This document shows, piece after piece, positions 1 to 11,160 of a DNA stretch of 64,000 bases. Origin of the DNA: Channallabes apus (taxonomy: Eukaryota; Chordata; Actinopteri; Siluriformes; Clariidae); assembly GCA_030522415.1 (NCBI GenBank), contig CM060105.1, positions 12,070,206 to 12,134,205 of the forward strand, written 5' to 3'. The notes beneath the pieces are model-generated. The model was not told where the DNA came from. It searched no databases and saw only the letters and a list, made by a program, of their open reading frames with translations. Every line of letters starts with the position of its first letter. The stretch's first letter is position 1. Made by a program: the position numbers and the translations under genes.

Positions 1-800
1 TCAACATCTGTGCACACGTGTACTGTTTACTATAACACTGTGACCACGTGTGTGTGTCGTAAAACATATTTTAGTGTCGTAAAACAACATTTATTTCAGA
101 CCGATCGGCGGCTGACTTGAAGTAGTGCATGCCGGTTAGAAATTTTGTCCGACTTGAACCGGCGCAGATGCCACGTGACGCTCACGTGTGGCATCAAAGT
201 AACGCGAGAGAGTTTCGAGAACAGCCGGCTTGCTCAGCCAGTGCAGCATTTCAGGAGCGACTGCACCAGGCTGTGATGACGTCACAGCTTCTCATTATTG
301 GCCACATTCACCACATGACGATGATCACCAGTGTTTCCTGCTTCAATCCATATAATTGCAGAACAAATCAATTTGCAGGCCATTTCGTAAATAGTTTACC
401 ATCTTTTGATTGCAGGACATTTTTTCCCCTTAAATTCTTTATATTGGATTTGTGCATAAGTTTATTATTGTACTTTTTTCATACAGACCACTTATAGTAT
501 TCAGCTGCATATTTAAGTAATATTTTTATGGAATAACTAAAATGTTACAGACATTTAATGTAATGTGGTCAACATTGATTGATGCTGAAATCTGTAGTTG
601 CTGCTCCACTTGCATGTGCTGCATTGTGCTAGTGTGCATTGTCAATTGAAAAATACAACATTCAGATCACTTTTATACACTGGTATAAATTATAATAAAG
701 ACAAATACATTGTGCTTGAGCATCTATGGTTTTTCTCGGTGGGTTGTCTAACTGAAGGTAAGAGTTAAATGTAAAATAATATACCCAGTGGGCACAAACT

Positions 801-920
801 CGTGGAATCCACGTAAAAAATACGTGTTTTCACCACGTGGAAAAGACGGGTAATTTAGGCGTAAAAGGCAAGTCGAATTCCATGTGGTGAAAAGACGTAT
901 TCTTTACGTGGATTCCACGA
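801..920. repeat. Long imperfect hairpin, arms about 40 bp
   Basis: Arms 801-840 and 881-920 are reverse complements with a few mismatches, around a 40-base spacer at 841-880. The arms contain repeated ACGTG/CACGT motifs. In the paralogous copy (46352-46470) the spacer and inner arm ends lie in the opposite orientation. Confidence 0.9.
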
Positions 921-1221
921 GTTTGGATGTTGGCCCATGGAAAATACGTGTTGTGTTCAACGTAAATTCCGCAAAGTTCAAAATGCCTACAACATCCTGT
1001 GTACAGCAGTCACAAATCAAATAAATGTTGTAATAACTGTAATAATTTATTCATGTTTAAACACAAACAATACAAAATACACATAAAAAATGGGTGTAGT
1101 GCATAATACTGACATAACAAAAGTGTGAATACTAAAAGACTAATTAAACAAACAAAACATCTAAGATGTCTCAAACAACAAAAGAAACAAAATGACAATA
1201 ACATTTACACTTAACACTTAA

Positions 1222-1555
1222 TTACACTGTACCCAGCCTTTCTTTCCTCTTAGGTGCATTTCGTAACCGATTGGCAATGGAGCTGAGGGCAAAGGCTTCT
1301 GTAACATCATGCGCCTTTACTACACTGTCTGTCAAAGGACAAAAATGTTTAGTATAATTCAGATGCATAGGCTTCAATTCATCAATACAATCATTGTGTT
1401 AATATATAAAAAATAAAAAAAAGACACGACCACATAAGGCACTGTTCAATTACTTATCAGTTATTAATTTGCACAGCGCTGTCTTTTCAAATGATGTTTT
1501 ATCCCCTCGTGATCCCTTCATGTTTAGTTGACACACAAGTGAATTGGTAAGGAAT
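1222..1555 (-). pseudogene. DUF4806-domain gene, last two exons, copy 1 (splice donor lost)
   Basis: Two minus-strand exons match copy 2 at 46776-47109: exon at 1458-1555 (acceptor CAG, begins with residues FLTNSLVCQLNMKG) and final exon at 1222-1328, ending in RKERLGTV and a stop. The residue pattern fits the C-terminal half of DUF4806, a domain found in uncharacterised animal proteins, many of them repeat-associated. The donor after the first exon reads ATAAGT where copy 2 has GTAAGT, so normal splicing should fail. The upstream exon seen in copy 2 (49135-49199) is absent because this copy ends at 1634. I call it a fragment pseudogene; domain assignment is from pattern recognition. Confidence 0.6.
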
Positions 1556-1634
1556 CTGGAAGAAAACAAACTTATCTATTTATCTTCAAAGAACTTTTCA
1601 CATGACCAACAAAATGCAAATAAGATCTACAGTG

Positions 1635-3700
1635 GTGTGACAACCAGACTGCTCATTACCGTCGCACTCACCGCCGTGGAAACGCGGCAGCGGCCGAAAT
1701 AAACCAGGAGCATTTCAAAATAATTCGTGAAATGACCGCCAGGTGGCGCAAATTGACATTTTCCGTCGTATCGGTTTTTAAATATATTCAGAGCTTAAGT
1801 CATAAAGTCAAAACAATATGTTGTAGCAAAGTAATACTACAATTATGATAATTTACACATCCAACAAACATGTAAAACTATAAATATAAAAAATATGAGT
1901 TAGAAAACATTGGTTTTATTTTGTTTAGACAGACTCTCTGTTTTTATCTGTTTAGTGTTATTATTAAAGAAAACAGCGCAAACAACAGCACTAGGGCTTT
2001 CAAAAAAATTATTTCGACAATACTTACAGTCGTTAGAGTTTAAGACATCAAGATTTAAATATAGAAATAACTAAAACAAATAGAGCAAACTTCCAGAATA
2101 GATAATAAAAAATAAATCAATAAAAAAGATGTATGCAGTATAATCGGGGCCTCTCATTACATTATATTTTGGTTCAGTGCCAGACGAAGTGCGAGCTAAT
2201 ATTGTCTTACATTTGTGAATAAAATATCATTGTTTTATTCAGAGATTTACAGTATTTGTGCAAAATAATAGTTATGACATAATTAAATATAAATATAATT
2301 ACAGGCTCTGGATTCGTTTTTCGTTTGCAGTATAAAACCAAAATACATCTTACTATTTTTGAGAGATTCGTCGTAAAAAAAACTGTTTTTTTTTCAGATA
2401 TTTGTCTGTACAAAATAAAATGTATGCAATATAATCACGGGCTCTTGATTCGTTATTCGTTTGCAATATAAACCAAAATACATTAACCATATAATATAAA
2501 CCAAAATATAAACCAAAATATTTAATTTGCTGTATTAAATATTTATGCCGTCTCATCAAGGATCCAAAGATTGCCTTGTACTAAATAATATTTTTGCAGA
2601 TTTTTTTCTGCGATTCAGTTGTTTGATGTTTTAATGATGAATGATGTTTTACTGTATGTTTACTGTATATAAAAAAAAATATGAGTTAGAAAACATTGGT
2701 TTTATTTTGTTTAGACAGACTCTCTGTTTTTATCTGTTTAGTGTTATTATTAAAGAAAACAGCGCAAACAACAGCACTAGGGCTTTCAAAAAAATTATTT
2801 CGACAATACTTACAGTTGTTAGAGTTTAAGACATCAAGATTTAAATATAGAAATAACTAAAACAAATAGAGCAAACTTCCAGAATAGATAATAAAAAAAT
2901 AAATCAATAAAAAAGATGTATGCAGTATAATCGGGGCCTCTCATTACATTAGACCTGTTTAAGAATTTTATTTTATTTGATATCAGAACTAATAGAGTGA
3001 CTTTTAATGCGGTGTGTTATACCCCTATCTCACCTGCACGGGCTCGCGCTGTGGCCGCAGGCTTGATCATGATTCACCCCGAGTCTTTGCGCTGTGATTA
3101 CGTTTCCATCTTTCCGCGTGAAAAATTCCACGTTTAATTTTTTGCTGGTCCTCGCGGAAGCTTGCAGAACTTCGCGGAACGTTAAAGGAACGTGGTGGGC
3201 AATCGCGCAAACTATGATTGTAAACCCGGTTCGTTTCACGGCCACATGTTACATGAAAATATTATATATTATATTATTATATTAATTAATATTAATTTAT
3301 ATATTTGTCTATTATGACATGTTATTGTTAGAGAGACAGTTCGAGAAATACACTTAGAAAAGTTATCACTTAACGTAAGATATATCTTAAGAGTCTTCTT
3401 AGCGCGCGAATAGTGTGCGTTATCGAGAAACCGGGCCCTGTTTAGTGTTATTATTAAAGAAAACAGCACAAACAACAGCACTAGGGCTTTTTAAAAAAAT
3501 TTATTTTGACAATACTTACAGTAGAGTTTAAGACATCAAGTTTTAAATATAGAAATAACTAAAACAAATAGAGCAAACTTTCAGAATAGATAATAAAAAA
3601 ATAAATCAATAAAAAAAGAACCAACTATGTACAAAGTTTGAGAACTGACAAAATAAAATATAACAGAGCAAAAACTTAGTAATGTACAGTACAGTAGTAA
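1635..3700. repeat. AT-rich mosaic of internally duplicated segments
   Basis: No gene is supported here. About 1877-2158 is repeated nearly exactly at 2671-2950 and partly at 3436-3620. About 2130-2345 recurs at 5085-5330, with one segment of about 37 bases inverted. About 2290-2545 recurs at 10825-11080. The left junction at 1635 begins CAGTGGTGTGACAACC, which looks like a transposon end, but I found no matching right end. Confidence 0.7.
3005..3250. repeat. MITE-like repeat fragment, related to 10325-10580
   Basis: From GGTGTGTTATACCCCTATC onward this segment matches the left half of the palindromic element at 10325-10580, including the stretch around TTGATCATGATTCACCCC. The right terminal repeat seen in the other copy is not recognisable here. 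Minus-strand ORFs in both copies are by-products of the repeat. Confidence 0.6.
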
Positions 3701-3713
3701 TGTATAATGACGC

Positions 3714-4914
3714 TTAGTAATGTAAGCGTCTCTGACCAACAGTGACCCTCGGTGAGCGTAGAAATTCGTTTACTCGGTCCTTGACACGCTTGCTGTCACT
3801 GCTAGACAGGAAGGGAAACTGCTGGGCCACTGTCACCATCAAATAATTTCTTAGGTTCACTGGCAGTCCACGTTTGCCTCTTGAACCATCCCAGTTCGTT
3901 GTGGTTGCCCATTCATCATAGACAGCCTGCGGTACCACAGTGCGGAACAGCAAGCTACCAAGCCGATCTGGCCGCCCTCGACTCTCAATCATCAGCGACT
4001 CAAGCAGCTCTGTAGTGGGAAGAGTAAACTGAAGTTCAGGATGGCAGCTTGTAATTGATGCTGTAGCTGGAGATATAATTTCCCTGCTCTCTGCATCCAC
4101 ATGAGCAGTACACCTCGGTGTAACACAGTCTGGTGTTGGGGTGTGCACACAGTTTAACCGTGTATTAAGAACCTCTGTTAGTTTCTCTACAGCAGCGAGT
4201 TCTTTGTGGGTGGCTTTCAGATCTGCGTGTGCCTCTTTGCAGACTTGCAACTCACTCCGAAGGGCATCCTTCTCTGCCTTGCACACTCCCAACTCACTCC
4301 GAAGGGCATCTTTCTCTGCCTTGCAAACTCCCAACTCACTCCGAAGAGCATCCTTCTCTGCCTTGCAGACACGCAGCTGCTGTTTCAGCGCCTCAATTCC
4401 TGCGCCACGCTTTTCCAGCTCATGCTGTCTTTGGTCAACCTCACAGCTATACATTGTAGTTGCCTGTATATTGGGATAAAGTATACAGTATGTGTTAATA
4501 CAAATCTGCGTGTGGGCAACTTCGTTTTTTACCTCGAGAAAAAAATGGCTTGTCTTAATAGTAATTTCCAAACTGGACGAACAGAAAATCTTTAAAGTAT
4601 TTTTTCTCAGTTTTACATGTACAATTATATACTTATATAATTATATAACTCAAAGTACTGTACGTTACCGCTTTTTTCTGCACCAAGCGCTTCTTTTTGA
4701 TAGCAGTAGGAGCTTTTGCTTTCCTCTCTGTTGACGGTTGAGGGCGAGGGGCTCTGTTTTCCAAAGATTCCTGTCAACATAGTGCAATGATTACAACATC
4801 GGTAAAACTATAAAGAACGATAGAATATTGTTTATTCGATAAGCAACAAAAGGTTTTAGTTTTTGTTACCTTCTTTGAGCTCCTCAGCCTGCTGTAAAAT
4901 GTCGAAGAGTTCAT
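3714..4914 (-). CDS. Coiled-coil protein with BEN-like C-terminal domain, three exons
   Basis: Model on the minus strand: exon 1 4870-4914 (ATG, 15 codons), exon 2 4669-4770 (34 codons), exon 3 3714-4463 (250 codons with stop), giving 298 aa. Both introns are GT-AG (donors GTAACA and GTAACG, acceptors GACAG and TACAG) and phase 0, so the frame runs through. Residues 16-49 are Lys/Arg/Pro rich and could be a nuclear signal. Residues about 60-143 are charged heptad-like coiled coil with three copies of a 14-residue unit containing CKAEKDALRSEL. Residues about 203-288 resemble a BEN domain, a DNA- or protein-binding fold of chromatin factors. Flanking DNA is all repeats, so the gene may be transposon cargo or a domesticated gene. 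I see no inactivating change. Function is unknown; the BEN call is tentative. Confidence 0.65.
4248..4373. repeat. Three 42-bp tandem repeats inside the BEN-like gene
   Basis: Units at 4248-4289, 4290-4331 and 4332-4373 differ by only a few bases and encode the repeated 14-residue coiled-coil unit in frame. A scrap of the same sequence reappears at about 11085-11135. Confidence 0.9.
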
Positions 4915-5380
4915 TTTAATCTGGCGTTCAGTGTAGCAGTCACCTTGCAAATGAAGTTCGTCCTACAGTAGATGAAGTTACTGCAGATGGCACATGCCAT
5001 TTATATAACAAGGCGGTGGATTGTGGGTGGAGTTGCAATGTGTAAAACAAAAGCATGAAAAGCGCGAAAACTTATACAAATAATATGTACTGTATGCAGT
5101 ATAATCGCGGCCTCTCATTTCATTATTCGCTCGCACTTCGTCCGGCACTGAACCAAAATGTATTGTCTTACTGTACATTTGTGAATAAAATATCATTGTT
5201 TTATTCAGAGATTTACAGTATTTGTTCAAAATAATAGTTATGCAATATAATTACAGGCTCTGGATTCGTTTTTCGTTTGCAGTATAAATCCAAAATACAT
5301 CTTACGATTTTTGAGAGATTTGTTTAAAAAAACAGTTTTTTTCAGTTGTCTGTACAAAATAATATTTATTTCGTTATTTG
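4915..5380. repeat. Upstream of BEN-like gene: shared repeat segments
   Basis: No coding region. 5085-5330 matches 2130-2345 apart from an inverted internal segment. The stretch just above 4914 would hold the promoter and 5' UTR of the minus-strand gene; I see no clear core promoter motif. Confidence 0.5.
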
Positions 5381-5384
5381 TTCG

Positions 5385-5761
5385 CACTTTGGTTTGCACT
5401 TGACTCCACTTGACTTGCACTACGGAGCATCCAAGCTTGTTGAGAATCAAGCGTTTGGCGGTCGTGTGGAAAAGGTAAGCAGGAATTAATTCCCATCTTT
5501 CTCAATAGAAACGAAATACTGAACATAAATGTCACCTGCTGTTTAGTCACGTTAGTTTGGTTTAAGCTATTTCTTATATTATCTCATGAGTTGTGAAGCG
5601 AGAGGAACAAAGTATAAATATTGTTCATTTGCTAAATTAAGTACCATGAATTTTAACTGAATATCTATCTCTGTATTTGTTCACAGGAGTTTGTGACTGA
5701 AAGTGTGTCTGCATCTGACTTCAGGAGTTTCCTGACCAACGGATCTAACGGTCATATTTAA
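5385..5761 (+). CDS. Possible last two exons of a small unknown gene
   Basis: An open stretch ending at 5474 is followed by a good donor (AAG, then GTAAGC). After a 212-base intron an acceptor (TTCACAG) opens a 25-codon exon at 5687-5761 that ends at TAA. The joined frame reads ...SKLVENQAFGGRVEK then EFVTESVSASDF... I recognise no family. AATAAA occurs at about 5907. No start codon or upstream exon was found, and the upstream part contains short CACTTGAC repeats, so it may be chance. It lies head to head with the BEN-like gene. Confidence 0.25.
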
Positions 5762-6982
5762 AAGTCATAACCTACAGTTATAAAGTACAAAATGTTTCTG
5801 TTGGTGTTTTTTTATTTATTTATTTATTAATACTTATTTGTGGTGTTTTATGTTTTGTACATCGTCTCATCTTGAGACCTCATTTGTAAGTTGCTGCTGG
5901 TGTAAAATAAAAAATATCCGTTTTATCCCGTTTGTCTGCTTTCCTCCCGAAATGGTGAGTACTTCATGGAAACTAACTGTCCTGCAAAGTAATCAGCAAT
6001 TTTAGCTTTATAACATATATATTATCCAGCAGCAAGCTTTAGAACATTATATTTTCGAGTGTTTATTTATATAATTTGGAGTGTTACAGTAGTTATCTGG
6101 CAATGCACTCGTTTCAGCTCCTAACGCTGGATTGCACTTAATCAATGTTGATAGTCTTTAACAGGTGTTTAAAGTTTACATTAAAAAAATATTCAAATTT
6201 AGAAGAATGTGTCATGTTATTTGAAATGTGGCCACAGTGAATAACCTACTCAAGTAAACTTTAAGATGTTAATTTTATAATTATGCAAGCATAATTTCCA
6301 ATTCAAAATATACCTTTCAGTCAACTTGGAACATTTAATTGACACAACATTATATTTCAATTTGAGACTGCTTGTTGGCCTAACTAGGCATGTTTATTCA
6401 GCATAGAACATTTACTTGACAGAATGTTTTATTTCAATTTGTGTGTACATTTAGGGGTAATCAGCACAGCAAAAACAAAATAGTTTATACAACTTAAATT
6501 GAGCCAACTAAAAATTTTAGATGCAACAGGTCACTAGAAATTTTTTAGTTGGAGTAGCAAGAATTTTTTTACAGTGTAAGAACGGTTATTTAAAAAGAAA
6601 AGCGTATAACTGGGCTATTACCTGATCGTTAATCATAATCTTGATTGTTATTTAAATAATAACAATAGTGTTTTTCTTTACTGAATAGAAATATAATTGC
6701 ACAACTGTTAAGCATTAGCCCGTACTTGATAATCTATTGTTCGTTCTATCGGGGTTTAATTGCCCTAATGTCAACACCACTTTGTTATCCTTCAGACAAC
6801 TCGAATTAGAACATTAAGAAGAAAATGAAGAAGAAGAAGAAGAAGTGCTGTATCATCATGGCTTCTCAGTAATTCATTATTCGTTCGTACCTTAACTGGT
6901 TGTTGTTTTGATGTTTCTTTGTGCTTTGTAATGTCGGACAACAGTCAAATGCAAATAAGGAGCCACCCCCCACTTTAAACTA
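5762..6982. other. Non-coding AT-rich stretch
   Basis: I see no gene. A transposon-like right end, TTTTTTTACAGTGTAA at about 6565-6580, resembles the ends of the next element but has no recognisable left partner. A short GAAGAA-type simple repeat lies at about 6823-6843. Confidence 0.5.
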
Positions 6983-7569
6983 CACTGTAAAAAATCTTAT
7001 GTGCTATCTACTTAAAAAAATATGGTGACAAAATTGCACGTAATATTTTTAAGCAGTTTTTAAGGCTTGATTTATTTAGTGGAATTTACGGGAATAAATC
7101 ATGATTTTTTTTCCCCCTAGCAGAATCTACTTAAATCTGAAATTTTCACAATGTTTAATTTATTTCATTTATATTGCTGACACTAATGCAACAAAGGAGC
7201 TTATTTAAGAAATAAATAAAAAAAGTATAAAAAATTAGTAAGGGGCTAAACTTACTTCTTAACATTTTACACATTTTACATTTGAAGGTGACTTAATAAA
7301 ACCCGGATAATTGAGCCAATTCTCTTAAAATAAATATGAAGCCTTTTTTCCTCAAATTTTTTGACTAAATGGTTCCTCAAATTAAATGGTTCCTCATTTC
7401 CTTAAAAAAATAGGTAAAATGTATTTCTTAATTTTATTAGTGAAATGTTCTCAATATATTATAAAAAACACAGAAAACCATTTTTTACATTAAATATGTA
7501 TATTATTTTTAATTATTACATCTATTTTTTAATGAAAATTACAAGCCTCATGATTCACTTTTTACAGTG
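6983..7569. mobile_element. TA-flanked MITE with CACTGTAAAAA-type ends
   Basis: The left end CACTGTAAAAAATC and right end TCACTTTTTACAGTG are inverted, and both sides are flanked by TA. The 587-bp AT-rich interior has no transposase. This fits a non-autonomous Tc1/mariner-type element, judged from the TA duplication. Confidence 0.7.
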
Positions 7570-7863
7570 TAACCCAAGTCCCACTCTTGGGAAGAAGAAA
7601 GCTAAGCGGTATTTTCGTTATCATGCTCTGTTTACGATTAACGTTAATTGCACAACTGTAACAGACTGTATTCATTTTGAATGACAGACATACTGTACAG
7701 TCCGCGCTAAATTAGAGACCAAATTAGGTCCAATATCACTGGTCTAAAAAGGTGGGTGGGTCCTGTCCAACCCACATGCATTCGTTTAAATGCTGCGTGG
7801 ACTCTTTTTAAATGGTAGCCTATAACTTTGTCTGAGCTCGAGCTTTCTGCAACTCTATAGACC

Positions 7864-9369
7864 ATGACGAAGATTTCCTGTGAGATGAGCATCAAGATCA
7901 GGTCTCTGTGGACAGCAGGACACCATTTCTCTGATATCAGGACATTCTTGGTACAGTCAGGTGTTCACGTCTCCAACTGCACGATCAGACGACATTGTCG
8001 TTCTCCTCGCCTGACTCCTGCAATTAAAACACCAACTACATTGAAAGTGACCAGGTAGGTTATGTCAGTACATGTTTCGTATAAAATCTAAAATTTTACA
8101 TTAATCTGACATCGAATAAAATGCAGTTTTTATTTATATAGTGCTGTACTTCAGTGTATTGAGGAAATGCTGGATGAGGATGATGAACGGTCTGCTAAAG
8201 ATATTCAAAACGAGCTTCAGATCCGAATGCAATTGCAATTATCACTTCGCACCGTAAGGAGGTCAATAAAGAAACTTAAATGGACTTTTGGCAAAGCCCG
8301 GTAAGCATCTATAATAATTTTAGTGACTATACATTATATTTTGTATTTAATACATTTATCCATATATTTACTTGTTCGTGTTTTTTGGTTTGTTTGTTTA
8401 GCACAGACCCTATGATTCGGGACACCAACAAAGCCCTGCATCTTAGCCAAGCGCAGCAGTGGATGGCTGTCAAAGAGACCTTTGACAATGTAATCTTTGC
8501 TGACGAAACAACTGTGGCTTTGGAGCGCTTTGCGTTGATGTGCTATAGAAAAAAGGGTCGGCACGTAGCGAAACCTAAGGCCAAACATCCCATAAAACTT
8601 CACGTTTGGGGGGCCATATCCCGTCAGGGACCAGGACCAATAGTTGTATTTGAAGGTAAGTTCTACAGTATACTGTATAATGTACACCACATTTTTACTT
8701 AATGAGTTACAGTAGCTGTATAGTTGATTAATATTACTGAATTTCGACTTTCTATCAATTTACAGGAATTATGGACCGGCATTATTATGAAGAAAGCATA
8801 ATAAAATCTGATCTGGCGCCATACATTCAAAAACAATTTAAAGGACCTCATCGTTTCTTCCAGGGTAAAGAAAATAATGAGCTTGTGATATTTTGTAATT
8901 TCTGTTAGTGGAATATATGTTTTATAGTGTTTATAATTCATCAATGTGTTTTATAACGTTTCTTTCATGTACGCTCTAGACAACGACCCAAAGCATACAG
9001 CAGCGAGACAGTGTATTGCTGAGGCGGGGATCAACTGGGTGAAAACACCAGCCGAGTATGTTTCTTACGCCCTGTGTTCCGTTATGTTAGATTCGTTTGT
9101 TTATGAAATGTTCACATGAAAATTTCCTCTAACTTGTATTCATTACATGCAGGTCTCCTGATCTCAACCCAATAGAGATGGTTTGGCACGCGCTGAAGGA
9201 GTTCGTCAGACGTGAGGCTAAGCCACGGAACAAAAATGAGCTTCTTCATGCCATTGTGACTTTCTGGAAGGATCGCTTGACCAAAACTGCATGCAGTAAA
9301 TATATTGATCATCTGCAGAAGGTTTTGCCGGCGGTGGTACAGCGCAGCGGGGGTGCTACTGGGTTGTAA
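7864..9369 (+). CDS. Six-exon Tc1/mariner-like transposase gene, apparently intact
   Basis: Exons: 7864-8054, 8142-8300, 8402-8655, 8766-8864, 8980-9055, 9153-9369. All five introns are short (76-110 bases) and GT-AG, and phases 2, 2, 1, 1, 2 join without a break to give 331 aa. The ATG at 7864 opens a helix-turn-helix region (exons 1-2), then a DDE core: D in FADETTV (exon 3), D in [11 protein letters not shown] (split over exons 4-5), E in [11 protein letters not shown] (exon 6). I count 32 residues between the second D and the E, against 34 in ordinary Tc1. Such transposases cut and paste DNA at TA sites. Most fish Tc1 copies lack introns, so this is an intron-bearing family, or a domesticated gene. 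No terminal repeats were found around it. Sequence just downstream (9405-9700) recurs at 16083-16410. Confidence 0.85.
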
Positions 9370-9404
9370 AATTGTAATTAATTACTGTACAATGTTTAAA
9401 TTTT

Positions 9405-9700
9405 AGATTGTATTTATAAATAAACAAACCAAATAAAATTATTCCATGTGTATTTACCCTTTGTAAAATAGCATTAAAATGATGGGTTGTGTATCGAGCG
9501 ATTAAAAACAATACAAGGCACGTTACTGTATGATAGGGAACCTTTCTATCTCTTCAAAAAACGGTAAAAATGTCAATTTTGGAATCCACAGACGCAAAAG
9601 AACATGATAATAATAATCAAAAGAATAATATTAATCTTTTTGCTGTTTATTTCCACCATTTAATAATGTTTTAATTATCAATGATTAAAGCTGCTCGTGT
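9405..9700. repeat. Repeat shared with 16083-16410
   Basis: Starting 36 bases after the transposase stop, this segment matches 16083-16410 with small indels (for example AAACAAACCAAATAAAATTA and GTGTATCGAGCGATTA). It may be the 3' flank of the transposase gene, copied with or without it. Confidence 0.8.
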
Positions 9701-10324
9701 CGGCTCATATCGGGAGCATTTTTTATGAAAGATAAACAAACAACAGCTGTGTGTGAATGGAAAAGAGTGCGCTTTGCCGAGTTTTGATCTACTGTAAAGT
9801 CAGATGATCACATTTAAACAATTTATTCATACAGATGTACCTGTTTTACATGGAAAGTTACAGGTTTGGGCTACTGTTATCTACTTCAAATATTTGAAGT
9901 TAAAAGCTAAAACTTGAAGATTTGAAGCTAAAACTTCAGCCCTTTTCATATTTTCCCCGTGGTCGTTATTAAAAAATATATATAAATAAAAGTTTTGCCT
10001 TCCAAGGCAACAGATTATGGAGCTTCTTGAGCTGCTCAGACCTGCGCGTGCCAGACCAACGCGTCGTACTTACACTCCCCGTCCCGATGTCCAGCTGCTC
10101 TCTGCTTTTTGTTTAAAATATGTTTCATTGATCATTAGCCATTATCCATAACTTTATGGGTTTTTCTTTTGACACGTTTTATTTTTATGAAATTTGATTT
10201 AGTTAAATGAGAAAATAACCATGGGAGTTTCAAACCCCGCATCCATTCATGTTTCTGGGTGATTGTAATGTTTAATACCCCTACAGTATTCACTTACTGT
10301 ATGCGGTTTGACTCGCTGTGAGAT
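9701..10324. other. Non-coding stretch with minor repeats
   Basis: No gene is supported. 9810-9850 shares the ACAATTTATTCATACAGATG segment found again at 10788, 16700 and 17070. Confidence 0.45.
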
Positions 10325-10580
10325 GCGGTGTGTTATACCCCTATCTCACCTGCTCGGTCTCGCGCTGTGACCATAGGCTTGATCATGATTCACCCCGAGT
10401 CTTTGCGCTGTGATTACGTTTCCATGTTTCCGCGTGAAAAATTCCGCGAAGATCTTCCGCATGTTAAACATGTTTATTTTTTTGCGTGGTAAGATGGAAA
10501 CGTAATAACAGCACCAAAACTCGCACCGAATCATAATGAACCGCACTTACGGCCCCGCGTGTGAGATAGAGGTATTAAAC
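10325..10580. mobile_element. Palindromic MITE-like element
   Basis: Left end TATACCCCTATCTCAC is mirrored by GTGAGATAGAGGTATTA at the right, and an inner pair (GATTACGTTTCCAT and ATGGAAACGTAAT) is also inverted. The left half recurs at 3005-3250. No transposase is encoded. Confidence 0.65.
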
Positions 10581-10679
10581 CTCCACTCTGTCATCTCATC
10601 GTATTCATTCCATAAGTGCGCTATACAACCAGTGTGTAAGTGTGTAAGTGTGTACAAACAACAGCACAATGCATGTGTG

Positions 10680-11160
10680 AATGGCTGAAACGTTAAGTCA
10701 GATGAACGCGCGCGCCGATATGAGAGATTAGATCTTTCAGCACGCCGATGTCAGTCACTAGCAAGGAGCATTTACTGATCACATTTAAACAATTTATTCA
10801 TACAGATGTACATGTTTTATAGGTCGTTTTTCGTTTGCAGTATAAAACCAAAATACATCTTACTATTTTTGAGAGATTTGTTTTTAAAAAAATCTAAAAA
10901 ATAAATAAATAAAAATTCAGATATTTGTCTGTACAAAATAATATTTATGCAATATAATCACAGTCTCTTGATTCGTTATTCGTTTGCAATATAAACCACA
11001 ATACATTAACCATATAATATAAACCAAAATATAAACCAAAATATTTAATTTGCTGTATTAAATATTTATGCCGTCTCATCAAACTCGCAACTCACTCGAA
11101 GAGCATCCTTCTCTGCCTTGCAAACTCCCAACTCACTTGAAATTTAATATCGTATATAAT
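10680..11160. repeat. Mosaic of segments copied from elsewhere in the window
   Basis: 10692-10825 matches 16583-16740 and 16899-17110. 10825-11080 matches 2290-2545. 11085-11135 is a piece of the BEN-gene tandem repeat region with the 42-bp unit sequence, so these segments have moved together. Confidence 0.75.

Larger units (their letters stand above)
1..1634. repeat. Copy 1 of a duplicated transposon segment (partner 45551-47183)
   Basis: This stretch is nearly the same as 45551-47183, in the same orientation, with scattered substitutions and small indels. It starts at or before the window edge. Similarity stops abruptly after the shared AAATAAGATCTA at about 1634, where copy 2 goes on into DUF4806 gene intron and this copy meets unrelated sequence. 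Inside are a long imperfect hairpin (801-920) and, on the minus strand, two exons of a DUF4806 gene (1222-1555). Small ORFs present in both copies are explained by DNA identity alone. I infer a fragment of a DNA transposon whose fuller copy lies at 45551-56613. Confidence 0.85.

Noticed and set aside
129..497. 122-codon ORF present in both repeat copies (also 45680-46048)
   Set aside because: The two DNA copies are nearly identical, so a shared ORF is expected; I see no domain, and no splice or start context supports it.
1010..1204. 64-codon minus ORF in both repeat copies (also 46561-46755)
   Set aside because: Low-complexity Leu/Cys/Phe text from AT-rich DNA beyond the DUF4806 stop.
1635..1760. 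CAGTGGTGTG sequence as the left end of a hAT element
   Set aside because: No inverted partner or target duplication was found.
3030..3245. Minus ORF similar to one at 10346-10546
   Set aside because: The similarity comes from a shared palindromic MITE, not from a protein.
4141..4595. Several plus-strand ORFs with repeated text
   Set aside because: They are antisense shadows of the BEN-gene tandem repeats.
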